Shown here: one piece after another, positions 53,758 to 64,000 of the stretch | Layout of the letters: every line of letters starts with the position of its first letter | How positions within the stretch are numbered: position 1 is the first letter of the stretch | From: Gemmobacter serpentinus | Lineage (GTDB): Bacteria; Pseudomonadota; Alphaproteobacteria; Rhodobacterales; Rhodobacteraceae | Reading direction: 5' to 3' | Assembly (NCBI RefSeq): GCF_008973825.1 | Contig: NZ_WCHR01000004.1 | Coordinates: 124,001-188,000, forward strand | DNA: 64,000 nucleotides | Position numbers and translations under genes: made by a program | Notes under the pieces: generated by a model | Databases searched by the model: none | Seen by the model: only the letters and a program-made list of their open reading frames with translations | What the model was told of the DNA's origin: nothing

Positions 53758-54831
53758 TCAAACGTCGACCACGTCTTCTTCCTGGCCCCCTTCGGCCATA
53801 TGGAAGTCCAGCCCATTGGCAGCGCGGATCTTGTCCTCGATCTCCAGCGCGACCGAAGGGTTGGCCTTCAGGAAGGATTTCGCATTCTCGCGGCCCTGCC
53901 CGATCCGCTCATCGCCGTAGGAATACCAGGAGCCGGATTTCTCCACCACACCGGCCTTCACACCGATATCGATCAACTCCCCGGTTTTGGAGATGCCCTC
54001 GCCATACATGATGTCGAACTCGACCTGTTTGAAGGGCGGCGCGACCTTGTTCTTCACCACTTTCACACGGGTGGAATTGCCGACAACCTCATCCTTTTCC
54101 TTGATCGCACCGATGCGGCGGATATCGAGGCGGACCGAGGCGTAGAATTTCAGCGCATGACCGCCGGTCGTGGTCTCCGGATTGCCGAACATCACGCCGA
54201 TCTTCATGCGGATCTGGTTGATGAAGATCACCATGCAGTTGGATCGCCCGATAGAGGCGGTCAGCTTGCGCATCGCCTGGCTCATCAAGCGGGCCTGGGC
54301 ACCGACGGTCGCGTCGCCCATATCGCCCTCGATCTCAGCCTTGGGGGTCAGTGCCGCAACCGAGTCGACCACGACAAGGCTGACCGCGCCGGAGCGCACC
54401 AGCGTATCGACAATTTCCAACGCCTGTTCGCCGGTATCGGGCTGGCTGATCAGCAATTCATCAAGATTGACGCCCAGTTTCTTGGCATAGGCCGGGTCCA
54501 GCGCGTGTTCGGCATCGACAAAAGCGCAGACCCCGCCCTTCTTCTGTTCTTCGGCCACGACATGCAGCGTCAACGTCGTCTTGCCGGAACTTTCCGGGCC
54601 GTAAATTTCAATAATCCGCCCCTTTGGCAGACCACCGATGCCAAGCGCGATGTCAAGCCCCAGCGACCCGGTCGAGGTTGCCTCGATCTCCATCGCGGGG
54701 TTGTCGGCACCGAGTTTCATGATTGAACCCTTGCCGAACTGCCGTTCGATTTGTGCCAGCGCGCTTTCCAGCGCCTTTTGCTTGTCCATGTCGCGCTTTC
54801 CGTTCAGATCGAAGAGGGTTGCCGTCGCCAT
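53758..54831 (-). CDS. recA: recombinase RecA
   Basis: A 357-residue protein with all RecA signatures: [19 protein letters not shown] (Walker A), [36 protein letters not shown] and the acidic C-terminus. The ATG at 54831 gives a 14-residue extension typical of Rhodobacteraceae; 54789 is an internal alternative. An SOS box lies upstream, and the terminator at 53703–53729 ends the transcript. Confidence 0.98.
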   Translation of the reverse strand: MATATLFDLNGKRDMDKQKALESALAQIERQFGKGSIMKLGADNPAMEIEATSTGSLGLDIALGIGGLPKGRIIEIYGPESSGKTTLTLHVVAEEQKKGGVCAFVDAEHALDPAYAKKLGVNLDELLISQPDTGEQALEIVDTLVRSGAVSLVVVDSVAALTPKAEIEGDMGDATVGAQARLMSQAMRKLTASIGRSNCMVIFINQIRMKIGVMFGNPETTTGGHALKFYASVRLDIRRIGAIKEKDEVVGNSTRVKVVKNKVAPPFKQVEFDIMYGEGISKTGELIDIGVKAGVVEKSGSWYSYGDERIGQGRENAKSFLKANPSVALEIEDKIRAANGLDFHMAEGGQEEDVVDV

Positions 54832-54898
54832 TATTCGCGGTCCTTATCCCATAGCCGCCCCGGTGCCGCAATGCCACCCCGGCCTGTCCACGCCAGAT

Positions 54899-54913
54899 GT
54901 TCCCATCTTGTTC
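54899..54913. promoter_or_regulatory. SOS box (LexA site) upstream of recA
   Basis: GTTC-CCATCTT-GTTC fits the alphaproteobacterial LexA consensus GTTC-N7-GTTC exactly. It lies 68 bp upstream of the recA ATG. Confidence 0.85.
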
Positions 54914-55101
54914 ACTTTATATGCGATCAAAACAAGAACATTCAATCCTTTTCTGCATGAGTCCAGCTTTCGGGCAATGAGGTTAAGATTTCGTTCACGA
55001 CAATCGGCTTTCGTGTCGAAGTCGCCTGCCATCACCGACGAAAATGACTTGAGTTCGCCCTCGCCCGGGTGTCATTGGAGATCAGGCAGCAAGAGGCGAT
55101 C

Positions 55102-55713
55102 ATGCTTGTATTTTGGCATCAGCATTTGACGATGCTGGCGACCCCGAAGACCGGAACCACGGCGATCGAGGCGGCACTGGAGTCGATGGCGCATATGGCG
55201 ATCCAGCGGCCGCCGCAGCTGAAGCATACATCGGTGCGCAAATACCATCGCTTTATCGGGCCCTGGTTGGAGAGTGTTGCCGGCCGCCCTTTCACTGTGA
55301 TTGCCACCATGCGTGAGCCGCTGGATTGGCTTGGCAGTTGGTATCGATACCGCCAACGCGAAGATATGGGGGATGCACGCAAGAGCACGGTTGGCATGAG
55401 CTTTGACGAATTTGTCCGGCTTTATTGCTCTGACAGCCCTCCGCCCGCGGTCGCCGTCGGGTCTCAGGCCCAGTTCCTGCGCGCCAAGCCTGACAAGTCG
55501 GGCGACAAGGGATTGGACCACCTGTTCCGATACGAGGACATACAGGCGCTGATCAACTTTCTGGAGAACCGGCTGGATTGCGAAATCCTTTTGCCCCGCC
55601 TTAATGTCTCGCCCAGCCTGCCCATGGATCTGGAACCCGCGACCGAACGCCTGTTGCGCCGCACTGCCTCGGACGATTTCGAGCTTTATGACCGGCTGTG
55701 CCAGCGGGCCTAG
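55102..55713 (+). CDS. sulfotransferase-family protein
   Basis: A 203-residue protein. ATPKTGTTAIEAALESMAHM is the 5'-PSB (PAPS-binding) loop and FTVIATMREPLDWLGSWYRY the 3'-PB segment of sulfotransferases. The start is taken at ATG 55102 (MLVFWHQHLTM); a GTG at 55069 is in frame. Related proteins in Rhodobacteraceae are annotated as sulfotransferase family or nodulation-type; substrate unknown. The stop codon overlaps the convergent cckA stop. Confidence 0.7.
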   Translation: MLVFWHQHLTMLATPKTGTTAIEAALESMAHMAIQRPPQLKHTSVRKYHRFIGPWLESVAGRPFTVIATMREPLDWLGSWYRYRQREDMGDARKSTVGMSFDEFVRLYCSDSPPPAVAVGSQAQFLRAKPDKSGDKGLDHLFRYEDIQALINFLENRLDCEILLPRLNVSPSLPMDLEPATERLLRRTASDDFELYDRLCQRA

Positions 55714-58043
55714 TGAAGCTGGTCCTGAACGGCATCGGTCAACGCCGAAAGCGAGAATGGCTTGGGCAGGAAGATCGAGTTCGGAATTCGGGCCTGGTGT
55801 TCCGCCAGACAATCCTCTGCATAGCCAGAGACGAAGATCGTTCGCACATTCGGGCGCGTTTCCAGGGCCTTGCGCACCCAGCCCGGACCATCCAGCCCCG
55901 GCATCACGACATCCGTCACAAAGATATCGATGTCGAGCCTTGGATCCTCCAGGGTCTCCAGCGCGGCCTCGGCGCAATCGGCCTCCAGCACGGTGAAGCC
56001 CCGCAGCCGCAAGGCGCGCGAGGCGAAGGCGCGCACCGGGGCCTCATCCTCCACCAGGAGAACGACGCCACCCTCAGTGCGGCGACGGTTGCGGCGCGGC
56101 GCGGGGGTGGCTTGTGGCTGAACCTCGTCAGAATTGGTATTGATCGGAAAATAGAGGTGGAAGGTCGTGCCTTTCTCCGCCTCGCTGTCAATGAAGATGA
56201 AGCCGCCGGATTGCTTCACGATGCCATAGGCCGTGGAAAGTCCCAGCCCGGTCCCCTCGCCGACGCGTTTGGTGGTGAAGAATGGCTCGAACACCTTGTG
56301 TAGCTGATCCGGCGGGATCCCGCAGCCGGTATCGCTGACCCGGATCACCGCATAGGCCCCAGGCGGCACCACGGCCTTGTCGCGCCGATACTCATCGCTC
56401 AGGGCAAGCGCCTCGGTCTCCACCCGGATCGTGCCGCCCTCTGGCATCGCATCGCGGGCGTTCACCACCAGATTCATGATGACCTGTTCCAGTTGCCTTT
56501 TATCGACCCGGATCGGCCCAAGATCGGGTGCATGAGACAGGCGCAGGCTGACCTTCTCGCCGATCAGCCGGTTCAAAAGATCTGTCAGATCCGACAGTAC
56601 CTCTTGCAAATCGAGCCGTTCGGGCTTGAGCGTCTGCTTGCGCGAGAAGGCCAGCAATTGCCCAACCAGACCCGCCGCACGATTGGCATTCTGGCGGATC
56701 TGTTCAAGATCGGCATATTCTGGATCCACCGTGTCATGGCGCAACAACAAGAGGTCGCAATGGCCGGAAATTGCGGTCAGCAGATTGTTGAAGTCATGGG
56801 AAATGCCGCCTGCAAGCTGCCCGATGGCCTGCATCTTCTGGCTTTGGGTGAACTGCGCCTCAAGCGTTTTCAGCGCGGTTGCATCGTTCAACACCGCCAA
56901 TACCACCGTGCGCCCCTGCTCGACGATCCGGCGCAGCGAGACCTGAAAGAACAGATCAGCCTCGCGGTTGCGCAGACGCAGCACTTCCGCCCCGGGCGGA
57001 ATGCGGGCGGCGGCGATATCGGCCAGCCAATCAGCCACGGGGCGCCCGAGCCCTTCAAAGACCTCGTGGAACGCGGGGGCCTCCTGCGTGCCAATCTCCA
57101 GCACCTCGCGGGCCGCACGATTGGCCACGCGCATCATGCCATCGGGTGCGAACTTGATCAGGGCGACCGGAACATGTTCAAAATCTGCCGAAGCATGATC
57201 GTCAAGATTGGCCTGCGGCACTGGCAACAAATAGATCTCGCGCCGCTCGCCGGGGCCTTCCACCTCTGCAAGCATCGCGCGGACACGGCCATTGGCGGTG
57301 CCAACCTCCACTTCCTCCCCCGAACGCAGGGTGGATGTTGCAAAAATCCGGTCAAGATGGCGCGGCCGCAAACCGACCAGCCGCCGCATCGCCTCATTGC
57401 TGAACAGGATGACACCGGATTTGTTGGCAACCAGCATCGGCAGGCTGAGCGCCTCTGCCCCCCGGCCAGAGCCACGATCCTGAAACTCCTCCAACCGCCA
57501 GAGGAAATGCGCGCCGCCGATCCGATGCACCGCGAGCCGCACCTGCCCGCTGCGTGTCACCAGATCCTCACGCGCGAAGCCCTGCACCATGGCGCGGCTT
57601 TGCAGGCGATACAGCACAGAGGCCGGGCTGGTGAAATGGTCCTGCAGCGCGCCGATCAGCGTCATGCCATCCTGATGGCCAAACCGATGCCGCGCGGCGG
57701 CATTCTGAAAACCAATTCGGCCCGATGCATCCGTCGAAAAGCACGCGGCGCTGTCATGCCCGGTCAGCGCCAGCAGATTATGTTCCAGCCGTCGATGTCG
57801 GGCACGGTCAAACCAGACCAGCCCCCGCACCACCAAGACCAACATGCAGAGCGTGATCCCGATCGCCCCTGCGGTGTCGCGCATCGCCCGATCCGGTGCG
57901 AGCATAACCGCCACAGCGGCGCAGATCGCCGCCACCAACACCAGCCAGACATGGTCGCTGATCCCACGCGCGGTGGCGAAAACTGCCTGTTCCAACCCTG
58001 TGCTGCGCCATTTCTTCGGCCCAGCCACCGTCTTGCCCGCCAT
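55710..58043 (-). CDS. cckA: hybrid histidine kinase CckA
   Basis: A 777-residue protein: two N-terminal transmembrane segments ([35 protein letters not shown]), PAS regions (about 90–410), HisKA with [20 protein letters not shown] (phospho-His), HATPase_c with [43 protein letters not shown], and a C-terminal receiver ([27 protein letters not shown] with phospho-Asp, FLPKPFS). In alphaproteobacteria CckA phosphorylates CtrA through ChpT, and in Rhodobacter it affects gene-transfer-agent release and motility. Confidence 0.95.
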   Translation of the reverse strand: MAGKTVAGPKKWRSTGLEQAVFATARGISDHVWLVLVAAICAAVAVMLAPDRAMRDTAGAIGITLCMLVLVVRGLVWFDRARHRRLEHNLLALTGHDSAACFSTDASGRIGFQNAAARHRFGHQDGMTLIGALQDHFTSPASVLYRLQSRAMVQGFAREDLVTRSGQVRLAVHRIGGAHFLWRLEEFQDRGSGRGAEALSLPMLVANKSGVILFSNEAMRRLVGLRPRHLDRIFATSTLRSGEEVEVGTANGRVRAMLAEVEGPGERREIYLLPVPQANLDDHASADFEHVPVALIKFAPDGMMRVANRAAREVLEIGTQEAPAFHEVFEGLGRPVADWLADIAAARIPPGAEVLRLRNREADLFFQVSLRRIVEQGRTVVLAVLNDATALKTLEAQFTQSQKMQAIGQLAGGISHDFNNLLTAISGHCDLLLLRHDTVDPEYADLEQIRQNANRAAGLVGQLLAFSRKQTLKPERLDLQEVLSDLTDLLNRLIGEKVSLRLSHAPDLGPIRVDKRQLEQVIMNLVVNARDAMPEGGTIRVETEALALSDEYRRDKAVVPPGAYAVIRVSDTGCGIPPDQLHKVFEPFFTTKRVGEGTGLGLSTAYGIVKQSGGFIFIDSEAEKGTTFHLYFPINTNSDEVQPQATPAPRRNRRRTEGGVVLLVEDEAPVRAFASRALRLRGFTVLEADCAEAALETLEDPRLDIDIFVTDVVMPGLDGPGWVRKALETRPNVRTIFVSGYAEDCLAEHQARIPNSIFLPKPFSLSALTDAVQDQLH

Positions 58044-58132
58044 TCACGCCTCCGGGAATCACCCAAGACCATTCGGCACGGAAAAGGTTAATCAGCCTTT
58101 AATCGCAGAATGGCCGGGAAAGGCGAGAAATT

Positions 58133-59287
58133 TCAATCTTTAGTTGATCTCCGCAGAACCGCGACAAAGAAGCCATCGCCCCCATCCAGCGGGGTCAAGC
58201 GGCGTTGCTGCACCAGATCCCAACCGCCTTGACGCGCCTGAAACGCGGTGATCTGCGCGCCGTTTTCGGCCGCAAGCAGCGAACAGGTCGCATAGGCCAG
58301 CACGCCTCCCGGCGCGACCAGACGCGCCGCATGGTCAAGGATCTCGGCCTGAACCTGCAACAGCGCGGCAAGCCTTGCCTCGGTCAGCAGCCATTTGCCC
58401 TCGGGTGCGCGGCGCCAACTGCCAGATCCCGAACAGGGCACATCGGTCAGCACCAGATCATACGGCCCCTTCGGCGCGTCGATCAGCGTGACCTTCGCCC
58501 CGGCGCGGCGCGCCCGCGCGGGCAGATCGCGCATCCGGCGCGAATCCGCATCATGCGCGAACAGCTTGAGCCGCGCGCGCGCTGCCATCGCCAGCGTCTT
58601 GCCGCCGCCGCCCGCACAGTAATCCAGCACGCGGATCCCGTCGCGCAGCGGCAGCGCGTCGATGACGGCCTGCGAGGCGGCATCCTGCAGTTCCACGACC
58701 CCGTCGGCAAAGGCGGTGCTGGCGGCAATCTTGCGCGCCCCCTCCACCACTTGCAGCGCGGTCGGCGACAACGGATGCGGCTCTGTGTCGATCCCCTCAT
58801 CAGCGAGCATCGCCATGGCTGAGTCAGGCGTGGCACGCGCGATGTTCACCCGCAGGAAGACCGGCGCACGGTGGCGCATCGCCTCGGCAATGGCTGCAAA
58901 ATCCGCCCCCAGATCGGTCCGCAACTGTGACACCAGCCAATCCGGCAGATCCGTCGCCGCGGCGGCATCTGGCGAATGGCCTGTATCGGTGTCGCGAAGC
59001 GGCGCCGGGGCGTGGCCCTCACCTGTAAACAGGGGGACCGGGTCCTGCCCGGTGGCACGCAAGCCGCCAAGGATCAGCCCGCGCCCGGTTTCCCCACCGC
59101 CAAGCGCCGCATAGCTGCGGCGGCAGCGCAGCGCGTCAAACACCAGATCGCGGATCGCGTTGCGATCCCCCGAGCCAGCAAAGCGCGAGGCGCGCGCCCA
59201 ATTGATCAGTGCCTGTTCGGCGGGGCTGCCGGCCAGGATGCGGTCAAGGATCTGCATCGCGGCAGAAAGGCGCGCGGCCGGGGTCAT
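58133..59287 (-). CDS. RsmB/NOP-family RNA (cytosine-5) methyltransferase
   Basis: A 384-residue protein: an NusB/RsmB-like N-terminal domain (AAMQILDRILAGSPAEQALI, NAIRDLVFDALRCRRSYAAL) and a Rossmann methyltransferase with VLDYCAGGGGKTLAMAARAR, VLTDVPCSGSGSWRRAPEGK (catalytic Cys) and GVLAYATCSLLAAEN (second Cys). It likely methylates rRNA or tRNA cytosine. The start at 59287 is preferred, 4 nt after the SDR stop; an upstream ATG lies inside that gene. Confidence 0.88.
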   Translation of the reverse strand: MTPAARLSAAMQILDRILAGSPAEQALINWARASRFAGSGDRNAIRDLVFDALRCRRSYAALGGGETGRGLILGGLRATGQDPVPLFTGEGHAPAPLRDTDTGHSPDAAAATDLPDWLVSQLRTDLGADFAAIAEAMRHRAPVFLRVNIARATPDSAMAMLADEGIDTEPHPLSPTALQVVEGARKIAASTAFADGVVELQDAASQAVIDALPLRDGIRVLDYCAGGGGKTLAMAARARLKLFAHDADSRRMRDLPARARRAGAKVTLIDAPKGPYDLVLTDVPCSGSGSWRRAPEGKWLLTEARLAALLQVQAEILDHAARLVAPGGVLAYATCSLLAAENGAQITAFQARQGGWDLVQQRRLTPLDGGDGFFVAVLRRSTKD

Positions 59288-59291
59288 GGCA

Positions 59292-60028
59292 TCACCCCTT
59301 CTTTTCCTGCAACAGATTGCCGCCATCGACGACCAGCGTGACCCCGTTCACATAGGATGCCCCCCTGGATGCCAGAAAGGACACGCAGGCCGCCACTTCT
59401 TCCGGTGTGCCGGCCCGGCCCATCGGCGATTTGCGGGCCGCCGCAAATTCGCCGCGCTGCGTGGCCTCGGTCGCGATCCAACCCGGAGCCACCGCATTCA
59501 CCGTCACCCCGTCCTTCGCAACCTCCAGCGCCAGCGTATGGGTCAGGCCGACCATCGCGGCCTTGGCCGCCGAATAGGCCGAACTGCCAGTGACCGAAAC
59601 CAGCGGCCCGGTAACCGAGGCCATCATCACCACCCGACCAAAGCCGCGCGCGATCATGCCCGGCAGGAAGGCGCGGGTCACCAGAACGGCGGTGGTCAGC
59701 GACAGGTCGAACTCGCGCCGCCATGTCTCGGGGTCAGAAACTGCAAAGGCACGGATCTTCTGTGGCGCGCCCTGCATCCCCATGCCGGCATTATTGACCA
59801 GAATATCGACCGGCCCCAGATCAGCCAGCCGATCCACCACCGCCGGATCGGTCAGATCGCCCTGAAAGGCTGTGACAACAATGCCTTCGGCCTGCAGCTC
59901 TGCTGCGCGGGCATGGATGCGCCCCGAGGCTCCGGCAATGAGGATTTCATGCCCCGCCGCCGCAAGGGCACGGGCGCAGGCGAGGCCAATCCCGCCTGCC
60001 GCCCCGGCTCCGGTGACCAGCGCACGCA

Positions 60029-60029
<1 letters not shown>
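59292..60029 (-). CDS. SDR family oxidoreductase
   Basis: A 245-residue Rossmann enzyme: ALVTGAGAAGGIGLACARAL (cofactor Gly-rich loop), VDILVNNAGMGMQG, MMASVTGPLVSVTGSSAYSA AKAAMVGL (Ser-Tyr-Lys triad), and an NADP-class tail. Substrate unknown; 3-oxoacyl-ACP reductase-like or dehydrogenase of a small alcohol/ketone. Its start overlaps the guaB stop by 1 nt. Confidence 0.88.
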
Positions 60030-61495
<1,466 letters not shown>

Positions 61496-61578
61496 TCAAT
61501 GGATGGGATCGTTTGGCGCTTCCCCTTTTCACGGGGCGCGCGTCAGTGCAAGCGGAATCGCCTGCGGCGGGCGCTGAC

Positions 61579-61644
61579 GGGGGGCTGTCTGCCCCCCACG
61601 GAGCCTGCGGCTCCTCCCCCCGAGGATATTTGCGAACAGATGAA
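61579..61644. repeat. recurring intergenic element, copy 3
   Basis: GGGGGGCTGTCTGCCCCCC hairpin, then ACGGAGCCTGCGGCTCC (second hairpin), TCCCCCCGAGGATATTTGCG and AACAGATGAA. The tail matches the element at 48971–48990 (GGATATTTTCAGACAGA). It lies in the 319-bp gap between guaB and the GATase gene, where I see no other feature. Confidence 0.6.
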
Positions 61645-61796
61645 TGGGGAGAGGGTGTCCCTTGTGCTTTCCTTGTGGGTGCCGTGAAGGCGGCGGCCGA
61701 GAGCCCCATGCTGCGCATGTCTCCGGCGATGTCGCGGACAGGCAAGCGTTGCGCGCCGCGCCATGCTGGATGGTCTTGTCAGTCAGGAGCCAGCCC

Positions 61797-62498
61797 ATGC
61801 GCGTCGCCATCGTCGAGAACACCGCGATCACCCATCACGGGCAGGTGGGTGTCGCCTTGCATGAGGCGGGGGCGCGGATCCGACAGTTCCGCCCCTTTGC
61901 GGATGGTGCCTTGCCCGATGCGGCGGATTTCGACGCGCTTGTGGTATTTGGCGGCGAACAGAATGCCTGTGCCGATGCCCAATTCCCCTATCTGCCCGAA
62001 CTGGCACGGCGGATGCGCGCCTTTTCCGAGGCGGATCGGGCCGTTCTGGGGATCTGCCTTGGGGCCCAGATCCTGGCGCGCGGCTTTGGCTCACAAAACC
62101 TGATCGGCGGATATGCCGAATTTGGGTGGTGCGGGATCGAGGCGCTGCCCCTTGCGGCAGCAGATCCGGTCTTTTCCGCCCTGCCCGCGCAATTCCCGCT
62201 GTTTCAGTGGCATTCGGACAGCTTCACCCTGCCCGCCGGCGCAATCCATCTGGCCCGATCCGGCGCCGCTTTGCATCAGGCCTTCCGCATGGGACGCGCA
62301 ACCTATGGCACGCAATTCCATTTCGAGGCCAATCGCCGCGTCGTTGCCGACTGGAGCCGCAGCTTCCCGGTGCAGATGCAGGCCATGCGGTCGGGCTGGG
62401 ACCGCGATCATGCCGCAGAGGCCGCAAGCCTGGGCATCGAAGCCGATCGCGTCGGGCTGGACATCGCGCGCGGCTTTGTGGCGTTGATTGGTGCCTGA
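61797..62498 (+). CDS. class I glutamine amidotransferase-type protein
   Basis: A 233-residue single GATase domain: VVFGGEQNACADAQFPYLPE, VLGICLGAQILARGFGSQNL (Cys nucleophile in GICLGAQ) and TYGTQFHFEANRRVVADWSR (His-x-Glu). No synthetase domain is attached, as in the YfeJ/GuaA-N-like proteins. CAGGAG precedes the ATG at 61797. It is adjacent to the agmatinase-type gene; a role in amine or polyamine nitrogen metabolism is possible but unproven. Confidence 0.85.
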   Translation: MRVAIVENTAITHHGQVGVALHEAGARIRQFRPFADGALPDAADFDALVVFGGEQNACADAQFPYLPELARRMRAFSEADRAVLGICLGAQILARGFGSQNLIGGYAEFGWCGIEALPLAAADPVFSALPAQFPLFQWHSDSFTLPAGAIHLARSGAALHQAFRMGRATYGTQFHFEANRRVVADWSRSFPVQMQAMRSGWDRDHAAEAASLGIEADRVGLDIARGFVALIGA

Positions 62499-62624
62499 CC
62501 CTTTCATCGCCCCTTTCAAGGGGCGATCCCACCGCACGCATGTCGCATCCAGACCGGACAGGCCCACGCCCCCGGCGCAATCTGGCACAAAACCGCAAGG
62601 TGAAAAACCACAGGGAGATCCCGG

Positions 62625-63575
62625 ATGACCACCAGCACGCCCCGCCTGAACCTGCCCTTTGTCGGCATCTCCACCTTCGGCAAACGCCCCTATCAGCCGG
62701 ATTGGGAGGCGATTGCCGCCGATGTGGCCGTGCTTGGTGCGCCTTTCGACTTTGGCACCCAGTTCCGCGCCGGTGCGCGTTTCGGGCCGCGCGCGGTGCG
62801 CGAGGCCTCGACCCTGTTCAGCTTTGGCCTTGGCGGTGCCTATGACCATGAGGATGACTGCACCTATCTGGCTGAAGACGTGCGCATCGTCGACATTGGC
62901 GATGCCGATATCGTTCATACCGATACCGAAACCAGCCATGCCAATATCGAGGCGGGCGTGCGCGCCATCCTGAAGGCGGGCGCGCTGCCGGTGGTGATCG
63001 GCGGCGATCATTCGGTGAACATCCCCTGCATCCGCGCCTTTGACGATCAGGGCCCGATCCATATCGTGCAGATCGACGCGCATCTCGATTTCGTCGATGT
63101 GCGGCACGGGGTGCGGCATGGCCATGGCAACCCGATGCGGCGCGCGGCGGAAAAGGACTATGTGAGCGGCATCACGGCCCTTGGCATCCGCAATGTCAGC
63201 TCCACCGCCAAGGATGGCTATGACGCCGCGCGGGTGATGGGCGATGACATCCTGTCGGTGCGGCAGGTCCGCAAGCTGGGCACTGAAGGGGTGCTGGCCC
63301 GCATCCCCAAGGGCGCGCGGATCTATGTCACCATCGACATTGACGGCTTCTGCCCCTCCATCGCGCCGGGCACCGGCACGCCCTCGCATGGCGGGTTCCT
63401 TTACTATGAGGTGCTGGAGATCCTGCAAGGCATCGCCCGCGATCACGAGGTGGTCGGCATCGATCTGGTGGAGGTCGCGCCCGATTACGACCCGACCCAA
63501 TCCACCGCGATCCTTGCAGCCCAGGTGCTGCTGAACTTCCTCGGCTTCATCTTCCACGCACGCGGGCAGCGGTGA
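62625..63575 (+). CDS. agmatinase-type ureohydrolase
   Basis: A 316-residue protein: VLGAPFDFGTQFRAGARFGP, LPVVIGGDHSVNIPCIRAFD, IVQIDAHLDFVDVRHGVRHG HGN and VTIDIDGFCPSIAPGTGTPS. The metal ligands (H of GGDHS, DAHxD, DxD) are intact. The usual Asp of 'D-x-D-x-x-DP' is Cys in DIDGFCP; it is not itself a metal ligand. Related enzymes act on agmatine or guanidinobutyrate, and exact substrate is open. GGGAGA precedes the ATG. Confidence 0.85.
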   Translation: MTTSTPRLNLPFVGISTFGKRPYQPDWEAIAADVAVLGAPFDFGTQFRAGARFGPRAVREASTLFSFGLGGAYDHEDDCTYLAEDVRIVDIGDADIVHTDTETSHANIEAGVRAILKAGALPVVIGGDHSVNIPCIRAFDDQGPIHIVQIDAHLDFVDVRHGVRHGHGNPMRRAAEKDYVSGITALGIRNVSSTAKDGYDAARVMGDDILSVRQVRKLGTEGVLARIPKGARIYVTIDIDGFCPSIAPGTGTPSHGGFLYYEVLEILQGIARDHEVVGIDLVEVAPDYDPTQSTAILAAQVLLNFLGFIFHARGQR

Positions 63576-63618
63576 TGCACACTGCCCCCCGGTTTTCGGG
63601 AGCAGCCCCTGATAACCG

Positions 63619-64000
63619 TCACGGGATCGGGTGACCACAGGTTTCAGGCGGATCAACAAGGCCCAAGGGCATCTGCATGGCCGCCTGCACCTCTGCCCCC
63701 GGCTCCAGCCCTGTTTCGGACAGTGCTTTCAGGGCGACGTTGCGCCGCCCAAGCGCCTGATCCAGCGCATGGGGCAATCTGGCGGGGGCATGGATGATTG
63801 CCGCAAGATAAGCGGTCTCGTGCAGGGAAAGCCCGGAAACCGGCTTGCCAAATTAGGCAGCCGCCGCCGCATCAACGCCATGGCACCCCCGTCCGAAGTC
63901 GACACTGTGCAGATACCAGTCCAGAAATTCGTCATGGGTCAGGGCCATCGAGATTGCACCGGCAATGGCGATCCCGCGCATATGACCGGAAAGCCCCTTT
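63619..64000 (-). pseudogene. penicillin-binding-protein-like transglycosylase remnant with nonsense codon
   Basis: Reading leftward from the edge: MRGIAIAGAISMALTHDEFL DWYLHSVDFGRGCHGVDAAA AA, then TAA at 63853–63855, then in the same frame FGKPVSGLSLHETAYLAAII HAPARLPHAL to a TGA at 63619. The family (PF00912) has 'YLNxVxFGRGxxGIxAAAxAYFGKPxxxLxLxExAxLAAxxxAPxRL', so the stop replaces the Tyr of AYFGK. Single substitution explains it. The N-terminal part lies outside the window. Either a pseudogene or a truncated product; the catalytic Glu is upstream of the visible part. Confidence 0.75.

Overview
The window is high-GC alphaproteobacterial chromosome, best placed in the Rhodobacteraceae (Paracoccus/Rhodobacter-like). 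The reasons are a cckA–recA–alaS neighbourhood, an IscR-type regulator without the usual cysteine triad, a GTTC-N7-GTTC SOS box in front of recA, a zwf-pgl-pgi operon and an RlmE–Ppx/GppA pair. Assignment to genus is not possible from the sequence alone.

Layout. 1–9.8 kb: a divergent pair of cell-wall genes (an L,D-transpeptidase running off the left edge and a MepK-like endopeptidase), rlmE with ppx/gppA, a MetF-like reductase, a large RTX protein with a glycoside-hydrolase-like head, and a secreted von Willebrand factor A protein. 10.2–12.1 kb: a type II restriction-modification pair (C5 methyltransferase plus Eco29kI-like GIY-YIG nuclease). 12.4 kb: tRNA-Gly(CCC). 12.45–27.57 kb: an integrated element bounded by a 17-bp direct repeat of the tRNA 3' end.

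The element is the most interesting part. Its backbone (17.5–27.3 kb) lies entirely on the minus strand: a P4-type integrase, a frameshifted AlpA-like regulator, a replication-initiator-like protein whose own coding sequence carries four iteron-like repeats, a chain of tightly overlapping small genes, and three consecutive genes for proteins resembling small terminase subunits (Nu1/TerS). No large terminase, portal, capsid or tail gene is present. That combination is what one expects of a phage satellite (PICI/P4-like) rather than a prophage. The tRNA-proximal end carries more AT-rich cargo: an HNH-type protein, a decayed ParB-like gene, a two-gene operon (membrane/coiled-coil protein plus Abi_C/HEPN-type abortive-infection protein) and an SRAP (HMCES/YedK) gene broken by an amber codon.

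27.6–64 kb is ordinary chromosome: a CHAP protein, a RidA-like protein, zwf-pgl-pgi (glucose-6-phosphate entry into the Entner-Doudoroff and pentose-phosphate routes) with a LacI-type operator, MgtC, an HNH protein, an MFS transporter, alkA plus an esterase, cimA with a squalene/phytoene-synthase-fold protein, iscR divergent from a four-gene overlapping cluster ending in a tandem-HD protein, icd, two tandem YitT-like membrane proteins, typA, a class II amidotransferase, an Lrp regulator, alaS, recA, a sulfotransferase, cckA, an RsmB-like methyltransferase/SDR/guaB cluster, a GATase, an agmatinase-type ureohydrolase, and a nonsense-mutated transglycosylase remnant at the right edge. Several palindromic intergenic elements recur across this half.
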